A stretch of DNA of 64,000 bases, taken from Arthrobacter sp. CJ23. GTDB lineage: Bacteria; Actinomycetota; Actinomycetes; Actinomycetales; Micrococcaceae. The position numbers and the translations under genes are program-made. The DNA lies in NCBI RefSeq assembly GCF_024741795.1, contig NZ_CP102950.1, positions 1,302,001 to 1,366,000 on the forward strand, in the 5' to 3' direction. Shown in pieces: positions 46,154 to 54,800 of the stretch. Positions within the stretch are counted from its first letter, which is position 1. Every line of letters begins with the position of its first letter. The notes beneath the pieces were generated by a model. It ran no database searches. It saw only the letters and a list, made by a program, of their open reading frames with translations, and was not told the origin of the DNA.

Positions 46154-46493
46154 GAGCGGCGGTGCCCGCGGGCGGCCGTGAATGCCGGTTCCGCCGTCGG
46201 ACGATTTCCGGGAGCAGCGCCGGGACGTACTCATTTTTGTCCGCCATGACTACCTGCCCGGCTCAGCCTTTCCCCCGACGGGGCATCCTCGCGCCGCGGG
46301 GAACGTGCATTCATTGGACTAACTCGTTCGAGTAGTGGGCAAGTAATTCCGGCCAGGCACTGGCCCATACCGAGTACCGCGACACAGTAGTGCCCCCCAT
46401 GCTGCCGTGAAAAACGAGTAATGGTTACGGATGTGCCCGCCAGCCGGGCGCAGTTAACTGATTGCAGTCAAGAAACCGGGGGAAGGTCTCGAC
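46154..46493 (+). promoter_or_regulatory. 340-bp region with spaced CGAGTA elements and hairpins
   Basis: No gene is seen between regulator 2 and the small ORF at 46494. Three CGAGTA copies lie at 46329, 46371 and 46415, spaced 42 and 44 bp, about four helical turns. Further AGTA copies are at 46342 and 46386. The first is part of an inverted repeat ACTCG-TT-CGAGT (46322-46333). A hairpin GGCCAG-GCA-CTGGCC lies at 46351-46365. These look like an operator array for the adjacent LuxR regulators, controlling the small ORF and glycosyltransferase (inference). The left half, 46154-46300, holds only GC-rich sequence, possibly the operon terminator. Confidence 0.4.
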
Positions 46494-46766
46494 ATGTTCG
46501 CCTCATCAGCTCGCATCAGCACTCGTCTCAACCCGCTGCTCGATGCCGCTGTCCGGCACATGCCGAACGCCCCGGCAGTCGTGGTTTTTCCATCCGTGAG
46601 TATCCGGACTCCAGGTTTTATCCGGCGCGCTCCCTCGCTCCTTCGAGTGGCCAGCGGCGCCCCCACTACGGAGCCGGCGGCGATAGAGTCTTCTGAGACC
46701 AAGGCTCTGCCCCCAGCCGCCGCCGGCTCCCTCAACCTCGGCTCCCTCAACCTGGTGCCGGCATGA
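46494..46766 (+). CDS. Small 90-residue hypothetical protein coupled to a glycosyltransferase
   Basis: I do not recognise this protein. It begins MFASSARISTRLNPLLDAAV, has a hydrophobic patch (NAPAVVVFPSVSI, about 25-37), several arginines, and a C-terminal region rich in Ala, Pro and Leu. There is no clear membrane helix or Cys pattern. GGGGGAAGG lies 7 nt before ATG 46494, and its stop overlaps the ATG of the next gene (ATGA). Both support real translation. It may be a genuine small protein or mainly a coupling ORF for the glycosyltransferase. Confidence 0.5.
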   Translation: MFASSARISTRLNPLLDAAVRHMPNAPAVVVFPSVSIRTPGFIRRAPSLLRVASGAPTTEPAAIESSETKALPPAAAGSLNLGSLNLVPA

Positions 46767-47710
46767 CCGGGACCATGCTCAAGCCCGCCGGTTCGGATCG
46801 ACTGGCCCGGGTCACTGCGCGGCGCGTCAGGAAAGCGTCAAAGCGGCTGAGCGCCTATCTGGGTATGGTCCACCTGCGGCTGCGCAACACCTTGGTGCGT
46901 GACTCTGTCACCGGAACCGCCGACGTCGTGGTCTCCATGACCACGTGCGGCCAGCATTTCCGCACGGTCGATGTGGCCCTTGAATCCATCGCCCGGGGAA
47001 CGGTGAAGCCGCGGCGGCTGATTCTGTGGCTGGATGATCCGGCCCTGCTGACGGCCGAACAGCCGGGGCTTCGGCGGCTGCAGCGGCGTGGCGTCGAAGT
47101 CCGCTTCTCGCGCAACTTCGGCCCGCACACCAAGTACTACCCCTGCGTGGCAGGGGGCCGCGACCCGGTGAGCCCGCTGGCCACGGCCGACGACGACATC
47201 ATCTACCCGCCGCGGTGGCTCAAAACGCTCGTGGACGCCAACCGCCGCTACCCGGACATGGTCCACGGGCACCGGGTCAGCGTGATCGGCACCAACGGCG
47301 GAAGCATCACCCAGTACGAGGCCTGGCTGCGGCGCCGTGACACCCGCCCCGGCTTCAACAATCTTGCGATGGGCGCCTCCGGCGTCATCTACCCGCCGGC
47401 GGTGCAGCGCGAACTCAGGAACCGCGGCGAACTTTTCATGGACGTGTGCCCCGGCGCCGACGATATCTGGCTCCACTGGGTGGCCCTGCGGGCCGGAATC
47501 CCGACACGCCAGGTGGAGGCAATGCCCCACTTCTTTCCGATGATCCCGGGAAGCCAGGCCACGGCGCCCAGCGGCGTCAATGTGGCCCAGCGAAGCAACG
47601 ACCATTGGATCCGGACCCTCTACTCCACAGACGACATTTCCACACTGGCGGCAACAGGACCTGCGGAATGGCCCAACGACGGTGATGGCCAGCACGGGGC
47701 AACTGGCTGA
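46763..47710 (+). CDS. Glycosyltransferase (GT-A fold)
   Basis: A 315-residue soluble protein with a basic N-terminal helix. VVVSMTTCGQHFRTVDVALE (about 55-74), KPRRLILWLDDP, the metal motif TADDDIIYPPRWLKTL (about 140-155) and GADDIWLHWVAL (about 232-243) match polysaccharide-cluster glycosyltransferases. Donor and acceptor are unknown. No polymerase, flippase or other sugar genes are close, so it is a lone transferase. ATG 46763 overlaps the stop of the 90-residue ORF. It is probably under control of the upstream LuxR-type region. Confidence 0.8.
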   Translation: MTGTMLKPAGSDRLARVTARRVRKASKRLSAYLGMVHLRLRNTLVRDSVTGTADVVVSMTTCGQHFRTVDVALESIARGTVKPRRLILWLDDPALLTAEQPGLRRLQRRGVEVRFSRNFGPHTKYYPCVAGGRDPVSPLATADDDIIYPPRWLKTLVDANRRYPDMVHGHRVSVIGTNGGSITQYEAWLRRRDTRPGFNNLAMGASGVIYPPAVQRELRNRGELFMDVCPGADDIWLHWVALRAGIPTRQVEAMPHFFPMIPGSQATAPSGVNVAQRSNDHWIRTLYSTDDISTLAATGPAEWPNDGDGQHGATG

Positions 47711-47733
47711 ACGGCCCGCGGGGCGTGCCGTGG

Positions 47734-47739
47734 GATAAT
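47734..47739 (+). promoter_or_regulatory. Candidate -10 box (GATAAT) upstream of sufS
   Basis: GATAAT lies about 85 bp before the sufS ATG in the 113-bp gap after the glycosyltransferase gene, suggesting that sufSU has its own promoter. No -35 is convincing. Confidence 0.35.
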
Positions 47740-47823
47740 TAGCTTCAGTCCATGTGACTTAATTCGTCCGGCCCCGGCCGCGGCGTCCGAGGTCACCTAC
47801 CTGTCGCATCAGGAGCCTTCACC

Positions 47824-49131
47824 ATGGTTGCCACCCCAGCCCACCTTCTCCACTCGGCTGCCACGCTCGGCAACGAGGAAATCCTGCGCATACGCAACGA
47901 CTTCCCCATCCTGCAGCAGACCGTCAACGGCAAACCGCTGATCTACCTGGACTCCGGCGCCACCTCACAGAATCCGCTCAGCGTCATCGAGGCCGAGCAG
48001 GAGTTCTATGAGCAGCGCAATTCCGCAGTCCACCGCGGCGCCCACTACCTGGCGGTCGAGGCGACGGAATCCTTCGAGGACGCCCGGAGCACGGTTGCGG
48101 CCTTCATCGGCGCCGAGTGGGACGAAGTCATCTGGACCTCCAACGCCACCGAGGGCCTTAACCTCCTGAGCTATTCCTTCCTGAACGCGTCCCTGCCGGG
48201 CGCCGATCCGGAGGCAGCCCGATTCGCGCTGTCCGCCGGGGACGAAATCGTGGTCACCGAAATGGAACACCACGCCAACCTCATTCCCTGGCAGCAGCTG
48301 GCACAGCGCACCGGCGCCGTGGTCCGCTACATCCCCGTGGACGATCACGGAGTCCTGGACATGGAGGAGGCCGCCCGGATCATCGGCGGCGGCACGAAGG
48401 TCCTCGCCTTTGCGCACGCCTCGAACGTCCTGGGCACCATCAACCCCGTGGCCGAGCTCGTGGCGCTGGCCCGCGCCGCCGGCGCCCTGGTGGTCCTGGA
48501 CGCCTGCCAGTCGGCCCCGCACATGCCGCTGGACGTCAAGGCGCTCGACGTCGATTTCGCCGTGCTGTCCGGCCATAAGATGCTGGCCCCCACCGGCATC
48601 GGCGTGTTGTACGGCAAGTCCACGCTCCTGAACGCCATGCCGCCCTTCCTCACCGGCGGCTCCATGATCACCACCGTCACCATGGAGAAGGCCGCGTTCC
48701 TGCCCGCGCCGCAGCGCTTCGAAGCCGGAACCCAGAAGATTTCCCAGGCCATCGCGCTGGCCTCCGCCGCCAACTATCTGAGCGAGACGGGGATGGACCG
48801 CATCCACGAATGGGAGACCGTCCTGGGCCGCCGCCTGGTGGAGGGCCTCAGCAGCATCCCGGGCGTCCGCGTGGTGGGCCCCGCCGCTGGGATCGAGCGT
48901 ATCGGCCTGGCCGCGTTCGACGTCGACGGCGTCCACGCGCACGACGTCGGGCAGTACCTCGACGACCTGGGCATCGCCGTCCGCGTGGGCCACCACTGCG
49001 CCCAGCCCCTGCACCGGCGGCTCGGCCTGACAGCCACCACCCGCGCCAGCACGTACCTGTACAACACCACCGACGACGTCGACGCCCTTGTCCGGGCTGT
49101 CGCGGGCGTGCGGGGATTCTTCGGAGCGTAG
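47824..49131 (+). CDS. sufS: Cysteine desulfurase SufS
   Basis: A PLP enzyme of 435 residues that takes sulfur from cysteine for Fe-S cluster assembly. The PLP lysine is K252 in LSGHKMLAPTGIG. The persulfide cysteine is C392 in RVGHHCAQPLHRRLG. Substrate residues EMEHHANLIPW and HASNVLGTINP are in place. The short active-site loop and the sufU neighbour mark it as the SufS group. The sufBCD scaffold genes are not in the window. The stop overlaps the sufU ribosome-binding site. Confidence 0.95.
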   Translation: MVATPAHLLHSAATLGNEEILRIRNDFPILQQTVNGKPLIYLDSGATSQNPLSVIEAEQEFYEQRNSAVHRGAHYLAVEATESFEDARSTVAAFIGAEWDEVIWTSNATEGLNLLSYSFLNASLPGADPEAARFALSAGDEIVVTEMEHHANLIPWQQLAQRTGAVVRYIPVDDHGVLDMEEAARIIGGGTKVLAFAHASNVLGTINPVAELVALARAAGALVVLDACQSAPHMPLDVKALDVDFAVLSGHKMLAPTGIGVLYGKSTLLNAMPPFLTGGSMITTVTMEKAAFLPAPQRFEAGTQKISQAIALASAANYLSETGMDRIHEWETVLGRRLVEGLSSIPGVRVVGPAAGIERIGLAAFDVDGVHAHDVGQYLDDLGIAVRVGHHCAQPLHRRLGLTATTRASTYLYNTTDDVDALVRAVAGVRGFFGA

Positions 49132-49138
49132 GAACACC

Positions 49139-49603
49139 ATGAGCCTTGAACAGCTGTACCAGCAGATCATCCTGGACCATTCCAAGATCCGGCACGGCGA
49201 CGGCCTCACCATGATCGAGGCGCCGGAGGGTTCCACCAAGGGCCAGTCGCACCAGCTCAATCCCACCTGCGGGGACGAGATCACGGTGCGCGTCGCGGTG
49301 CAGGACGGCCGGGTCAGCCAGCTGCGCTGGGACGGTGCGGGCTGCTCCATTTCCATGGCCTCGGCGTCGGTCCTCACCGACCTCGCTGAAGGCCTGGACG
49401 TCGGGGAGTTCACGCACCTCATCGATACGTTCCGCGACATGCTGCGTTCACGCGGCAAGATCGCCGCGGACCCTGAGGTCCTGGGCGACGCCGCCGCATT
49501 TGAAGGCGTGGCCCGCTACGTGGCCCGCGTCAAGTGCGCCATGATCTCCTGGGTCGCCGCGGAGGACGCCCTGGCCCAGGCTGTCGCCGGGCAGCGGGGT
49601 TAG
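49139..49603 (+). CDS. sufU: SufU sulfur-transfer protein
   Basis: A 154-residue SufU. The zinc ligands are C44 and D46 (NPTCGDE), C69 (GAGCSIS) and C133 (VKCAMISW). The SufU-specific insertion between the second and third cysteines is present, which separates it from IscU scaffolds. SufU accepts sulfur from SufS through its zinc site. AGGA at 49130-49133 precedes ATG 49139, overlapping the sufS stop. The two form a small operon. Confidence 0.95.
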   Translation: MSLEQLYQQIILDHSKIRHGDGLTMIEAPEGSTKGQSHQLNPTCGDEITVRVAVQDGRVSQLRWDGAGCSISMASASVLTDLAEGLDVGEFTHLIDTFRDMLRSRGKIAADPEVLGDAAAFEGVARYVARVKCAMISWVAAEDALAQAVAGQRG

Positions 49604-49637
49604 CCCGGCAGCCGGGCTGGATGATCCGCGCCCGGCT
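49602..49637. terminator. Hairpins between convergent sufU and nhaA
   Basis: AGCCCGG-CAG-CCGGGCT (49602-49618) overlaps the sufU stop. An alternative stem, AGCCGGGC (49610-49617) with GCCCGGCT (49630-49637), runs into the nhaA stop. They are mutually exclusive. No T-tracts are present. Confidence 0.4.
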
Positions 49638-50947
49638 CAGGTGCGGGCGAAAACGTCCGGGACGCCGTCGCCGTCGTCGTCCCTTTGCTCTTCGGCCTCG
49701 ATGCGCCGGTAGTGCCGGTTGCGGACCCGGAGCACGACGGCGGCGAGCAGCGCCGCGATCAGGGAACCGCCCAGGATGGCCACCTTGGCGTGGTCGTTGT
49801 GGGCCGAGCCGAGGCCAAAACTGAGCTCGCCGATCAGCAGCGAGACGGTAAAGCCGACGCCGGCGAGGATGGCCACGCCCGCGAGGTCTATCCAGGCGAG
49901 GCTGGCATCCAGGCTGGCCCGGCTGGTCTTGGTGAGCAGGAACGTGGTGCCGAAAACGCCGACGGCCTTGCCTGCCACAAGCGCCGCGATGATGCCGATG
50001 GCCACGGGGTCGCTGAAGGCGGCGGCCATGCCCTGCGCCCCGCCCAAGGCCACGCCCGCCGAAAAGAAGGCAAAGACGGGAACGGCGAAGCCGGCCGAAA
50101 AGGGGCGCAGCCTGTGCTCGAAGCTTTCGGCCAGGCCCTCGGCGGGCTCGCCCTTCTTGCCCGAGGCGAACACCGGGACCGCGAAGCCCAGGAGCACGCC
50201 GGCCACCGTTGCGTGGATTCCGGACGCGTGGACGAATCCCCAGGTGGCCAGGGCCAGGGGCAGCAGCAGGTACCAGCTGCGGATGCGCTTCTGGACCAGG
50301 AACGTGAACAGGCCCAGCGGAACGAGGGCGGCCAGGAGCATGAGCGGCTGGAGGCCGGTGGAATAGAAGAAGGCGATGATGCCGATGGCCAGCAGGTCAT
50401 CCACCACGGCGAGAGTCAGCAGGAAGGTCCGGAGCGCCGCCGGCAGGTGCGTGTTGATGACGGCCAGCACCGCCAGGGCAAAGGCGATGTCGGTGGCGGT
50501 GGGGATGGCCCAGCCCCTAAGGGCTTCGGCTCCCGAGCCGAGATTGATCACGGCGTAGATGATGGCGGGCACGGCCACGCCGCCCACGGCTGCGGCCACG
50601 GGGACGATGGCCTTGGCCGGTTTGCGGAGTTCGCCGGCCACGAATTCGCGCTTGAGCTCCAGGCCGGCCAGGAAGAAGAACACGGCCAGCAGGCCGTCGG
50701 AGGCCCAGTGGCCCAGGCTCAGCTCAAGGTGCCAGGGCTCGAAGCCGATCTTGATGTCGCGCAGGGCGAAGTAGCCGTCCGCGGCGGGGGAGTTGGCCCA
50801 GACGAGGGCGAATACCGTGGCGGCCAGGAGCAGGGCGCCGCCCACGGTTTCCGTGCGGAGGATCGCGAGGATCCGCCGGTATTCGGTGTAGCTGGTGCGG
50901 CTGAAGACGCGTTCCGTGCGGGACGGCGGCGAAGTGTGGCTGGCCAT
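49637..50947 (-). CDS. nhaA: Na+/H+ antiporter NhaA
   Basis: A 12-helix antiporter of 436 residues that expels sodium in exchange for protons. D183 and D184 in [17 protein letters not shown] correspond to the E. coli Asp163/164 pair. D153 lies in the [15 protein letters not shown] segment. [17 protein letters not shown] and the later [13 protein letters not shown] are also typical. A charged cytoplasmic tail ends in acidic [16 protein letters not shown] precedes ATG 50947; the frame upstream is not conserved-looking. SCO4848 lies 73 bp upstream on the same strand. Confidence 0.95.
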   Translation of the reverse strand: MASHTSPPSRTERVFSRTSYTEYRRILAILRTETVGGALLLAATVFALVWANSPAADGYFALRDIKIGFEPWHLELSLGHWASDGLLAVFFFLAGLELKREFVAGELRKPAKAIVPVAAAVGGVAVPAIIYAVINLGSGAEALRGWAIPTATDIAFALAVLAVINTHLPAALRTFLLTLAVVDDLLAIGIIAFFYSTGLQPLMLLAALVPLGLFTFLVQKRIRSWYLLLPLALATWGFVHASGIHATVAGVLLGFAVPVFASGKKGEPAEGLAESFEHRLRPFSAGFAVPVFAFFSAGVALGGAQGMAAAFSDPVAIGIIAALVAGKAVGVFGTTFLLTKTSRASLDASLAWIDLAGVAILAGVGFTVSLLIGELSFGLGSAHNDHAKVAILGGSLIAALLAAVVLRVRNRHYRRIEAEEQRDDDGDGVPDVFART

Positions 50948-51020
50948 GGGGCTCCTTGCGGGTAGGCGGGCACGACAATACGAACCGCCGACCAGGCTTC
51001 CCGGCACACCAGGTACCAGT

Positions 51021-51242
51021 CTAGCCGAGCAGCCCCGCAACCCCGATGACCGCCGTCGCGAGTCCCAGCACCATGGAGATGGTGACCAGGACGACGTGGA
51101 CGGTGAGGAACGTGGTGGCCTTGCCTGCGGCGTCGCGGGCGCGCGGGTCCTTCATGACGCGTCGCAGGAACTGCGGCCACACCACCAAGGACCATACGCC
51201 GGCAACGATCAGGACCCAGCCCAGGATTGCGGGGATCTGCAT
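51021..51242 (-). CDS. SCO4848 family small membrane protein
   Basis: A 73-residue protein with two membrane helices (about 5-22 and 45-70) joined by a basic loop ([19 protein letters not shown]). It matches the actinobacterial SCO4848 family, whose function is unknown. The start lies 1 bp after the stop of the DUF2505 gene, so they are coupled. It is upstream of nhaA on the same strand. Confidence 0.8.
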   Translation of the reverse strand: MQIPAILGWVLIVAGVWSLVVWPQFLRRVMKDPRARDAAGKATTFLTVHVVLVTISMVLGLATAVIGVAGLLG

Positions 51243-51243
51243 G

Positions 51244-51741
51244 CTAGTGGCTTTCGAGCCAGGCCTGCGCCTGCTGGGACTGGATGTTCAGCGCCTTGCC
51301 GACCATGGGCTCGGCGGCGTCGGCGATCTTGCCGCCCAGGAACGGAACCGAGGAGGACACGGTGCCTTCGAGCTCAACGCGGGTGCTGCCGCCGTCGGCC
51401 ACGAGGCGCTGGACCGCGGTGACGTCCAGCGGGGCGCCGGAGATCTTCATGGTGATGTTGCTGACGCGGGAGCCGTCGGCAGCGGGGGCATCCCACTGCT
51501 CGTTCTGCGTGACGGTCAGGCTGTCGCCGACGAACTTGCGGGCGATGTCCGGCAGGCGGGTGGTGGGCAGCGTGCGCACAGCGGTGGTGCTGAATGCGCC
51601 GGCGGTGTCGCCGTCGATGGTGAACGATTCCAGCGTGCCGCCCACGAACTCGCTCGTGTGCCGGAGGAATTCCTCGTTGACGAAGATCGCTGCGACGCGG
51701 TCAACGCTGTGCGGCAGGGTGGTGGTTGCACTCAGGGCCAT
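51244..51741 (-). CDS. DUF2505 domain protein
   Basis: A 165-residue soluble protein of the DUF2505 family, predicted to have a START-like, lipid- or ligand-binding fold. It begins MALSATTTLPHSVDRVAAIF, has LRHTSEFVGGTLESF, and a C-terminal helix after FLGGKIADAAEPMVGKAL. No catalytic residues are known for the family. It is first of a DUF2505-SCO4848 pair and diverges from mfd. Confidence 0.82.
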   Translation of the reverse strand: MALSATTTLPHSVDRVAAIFVNEEFLRHTSEFVGGTLESFTIDGDTAGAFSTTAVRTLPTTRLPDIARKFVGDSLTVTQNEQWDAPAADGSRVSNITMKISGAPLDVTAVQRLVADGGSTRVELEGTVSSSVPFLGGKIADAAEPMVGKALNIQSQQAQAWLESH

Positions 51742-51809
51742 GGGTCCTCCGTGGACGAATTGGGTAGGGAAGCTGTTTCAGCTCCAAACATCCTACGGGG
51801 TGGGCGGGG

Positions 51810-51851
51810 TAGGCTAGGAACACCCCGGGATTCGAGAGAATCGCGGGTTTT
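51810..51851 (+). promoter_or_regulatory. mfd promoter box and promoter-proximal hairpin with T-run
   Basis: TAGGCT (51810-51815) is a -10 candidate pointing to a start near 51822. Immediately after, CCCGGGATTC (51824-51833) pairs with GAATCGCGGG (51838-51847) around a GAGA tetraloop with one internal G-G mismatch, followed by TTTT. A terminator-like hairpin at the very 5' end of the mfd message is unusual. It could attenuate transcription or stabilise the RNA. Confidence 0.45.
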
Positions 51852-51883
51852 CGTGTTGCCTGCCACCACTCCAGGAGCAATCC

Positions 51884-54800
51884 ATGAGCCCCAAAGGCCA
51901 GCAGTCCCCGGCCCCGTCAGCGAACGCCCCCTCAACAGAGGCCGGCGACGCCAGCGCCCTCGGCGGCCTGCGGCGAGCCATGGCCGAGGACCGGACGTTT
52001 GCCAGGGTGCGGCCGGAGGCGGCCAAGGACTTCGGCAGCCGCAGCACGGACTACCAGATCAGCGCCCCCACCGGCATGCGTGCGGCCCTGCTGGCCGAGA
52101 TGGCCGATGGCTTGGCCGCGCAGGAGGGCTCGCCCGTGGTTGTGGCCGTGACGGCCACCGGCCGCGAGGCTGAGGATCTTACCGCCGCCCTGGCCGCATA
52201 CCTCCCGCCGGAGTCCGTGGCGGCCTTCCCCAGCTGGGAAACGCTCCCGCACGAACGCCTCTCGCCGCGCTCGGACACCGTGGGCCGCCGGCTCGCGGTG
52301 CTGCGCCGGCTCGCCCACCCGGAAAACCCGACGGCGGCCCCCTTGCGTGTGGTGGTGGCCCCGGTCCGCGCGGTGGTGCAGCCGATCGTGGCCGGGCTGG
52401 GGGACCTGGTTCCCGTCACGCTGGCGGTAGGGCAGGAAAGACCCTTCAGCGACGTTGTACGCAGCCTTGCAGACGCCGCCTACGCCCGGGTGGACATGGT
52501 GACGCATCGGGGAGAATTCGCCGTCAGGGGCGGCATTCTGGACGTTTTCCCGCCCACCGAGGACCACCCCATCCGCGTGGAGTTCTTCGGCGACGAAGTG
52601 GACCAGATGCGCTGGTTCGCCGTGGCCGACCAGCGCTCCCTGTCCGCTCCGGGCGTGCACCACCCCACGGAGCTGCATGCGCCGCCGTGCCGCGAAATCC
52701 TGATCACCCCCTCGGTCATGTCCCGCGCCGCCAAGCTCAAGGCGGAGCTCCCGGCCGCGGCGGACATGCTGGAGAAGATCGCGGGCGGCATCGCCGTGGA
52801 AGGCATGGAATCCCTGGCCCCCGTGCTGGTGGACGCCATGGTGCCGTTCGTGGACCAGCTCCCGGCCGGCTCCCTCGCCGTCGTCATCGAACCGGAGAAG
52901 GTCCGCACCCGCGCGCACGACCTCGCGGCCACCAACGAGGAATTCCTCGAGGCCGCCTGGTCAACAGCGTCCGACGGCGGTGCGGCGCCCCTTGACCTGT
53001 TGTCCCGCGCGTCGACGGACCTGCACGCGGCGAGCTTCCGCTCCCTGACGGACACCCGGACTGCCGCGCTGGAGCACGGCGTGTCCTGGTGGTCCATCAC
53101 CTCGCTGGCCACGGACGAGGACCTGGTCCTGGACATCGACGTCCTGAACCTGCACGCCCGCGAGCCGCGCGGCTACCAGGGCGATGTCGCGGAAATGCTC
53201 GAGTTCATCGGCTCCCATGTACGGGACCAGTGGCGGATCGTGGTGGTCACGGACGGCCCCGGACCGGCCCAGCGCCTGGCCGAGCTGTTCCACGACGCGG
53301 ACATCCCCTGCGCCCGCGTGGACACCCTGGACAAGGAACCGCAGGCCGGCATCATCGAGGTGACCACTGCCGCCGTCGGGCGCGGTTTCGTCCTGGACGG
53401 CCTCAAGCTGGGGCTGCTCACGGAGGCCGATCTGCTGGGCCGATCCTCGTCCAGCTCCACCAAGGACATGCGCCGCATGCCCTCCAAGCGGCGCAACGCC
53501 GTGGATCCCCTGCAGCTGCACGCCGGCGATTTCGTGGTGCACGAACAGCACGGCATCGGCCGCTTCGTGGAGCTCATCCAGCGCAAGGTGGCCGGCTCGT
53601 CCGCCGCCGGTGATGCCGGGCTCCGCGAGTATCTCGTCCTGGAATACGCGGCGTCCAAGCGCGGCGCACCCGGCGACCGGCTGTTCGTGCCCACCGACCA
53701 GCTGGACCAGGTCACCCGGTACGTCGGCGGCGACGCGCCCGCGCTGAGCAAGATGGGCGGCGCGGACTGGGCCAGCACCAAGTCCAAGGCCCGCAAGGCC
53801 GTCAAGGAAATCGCCGGCGAACTCATCCGCCTCTACTCGGCCCGGATGGCCTCCCGCGGGCACGCCTTCGCCCCGGACACCCCCTGGCAGCGCGAGCTGG
53901 AGGAGGCCTTCCCGTATGTGGAAACCCCGGACCAGCTGACCACCATCAACGAGGTCAAGGCGGACATGGAGCGGGAGATCCCCATGGACCGCCTGGTCTC
54001 AGGCGACGTCGGCTACGGCAAGACCGAGATTGCCGTGCGCGCCGCGTTCAAGGCCGTGCAGGACGGCAAGCAGGTGGCCGTGCTGGTGCCCACCACGCTG
54101 CTCGCCCAGCAGCACTACGAGACGTTCACGGAACGTTTCTCCGGCTTCCCGCTGCGCGTCAAGCCCCTGTCCCGCTTCCAGGCGGCCAAGGAGGCCAAGG
54201 AGACGGCCGAGGGCGTCAAGAACGGCTCGGTGGACGTCGTGATCGGCACCCACCGCCTGCTGTCCAAGGACTTCGAGTTCAAGGACCTGGGCCTGGTGAT
54301 CGTGGACGAGGAGCAGCGCTTCGGCGTGGAGCACAAGGAAGCGCTCAAGAAGATGCGCACCAATGTGGACGTGCTGGCCATGAGCGCCACCCCCATCCCG
54401 CGCACCCTGGAGATGTCCCTCACCGGCATCCGCGAAACCTCCACCCTGGCCACGCCGCCGGAGGAACGCCACCCGGTGCTGACCTACGTGGGCCCGTACA
54501 CCAACAAGCAGGCTTCCGCCGCGATCCGGCGTGAACTTATGCGCGAAGGACAAGTCTTCTTCGTCCACAACCGGGTCTCCTCAATCGAACGGACGGCGGC
54601 CCAGATCCGCGAGCTGGTCCCCGAGGCCCGCGTGGAGGTGGCGCACGGCCAGATGTCCGAGAGCCGGCTCGAGAAAATCATCGTGGACTTCTGGGAAAAG
54701 CGCTTCGACGTCCTGGTCTGCACCACCATCATCGAAACGGGCCTGGACATCTCCAATGCCAACACCCTGATTGTGGACGGCGCGGACAAGTACGGGCTCT

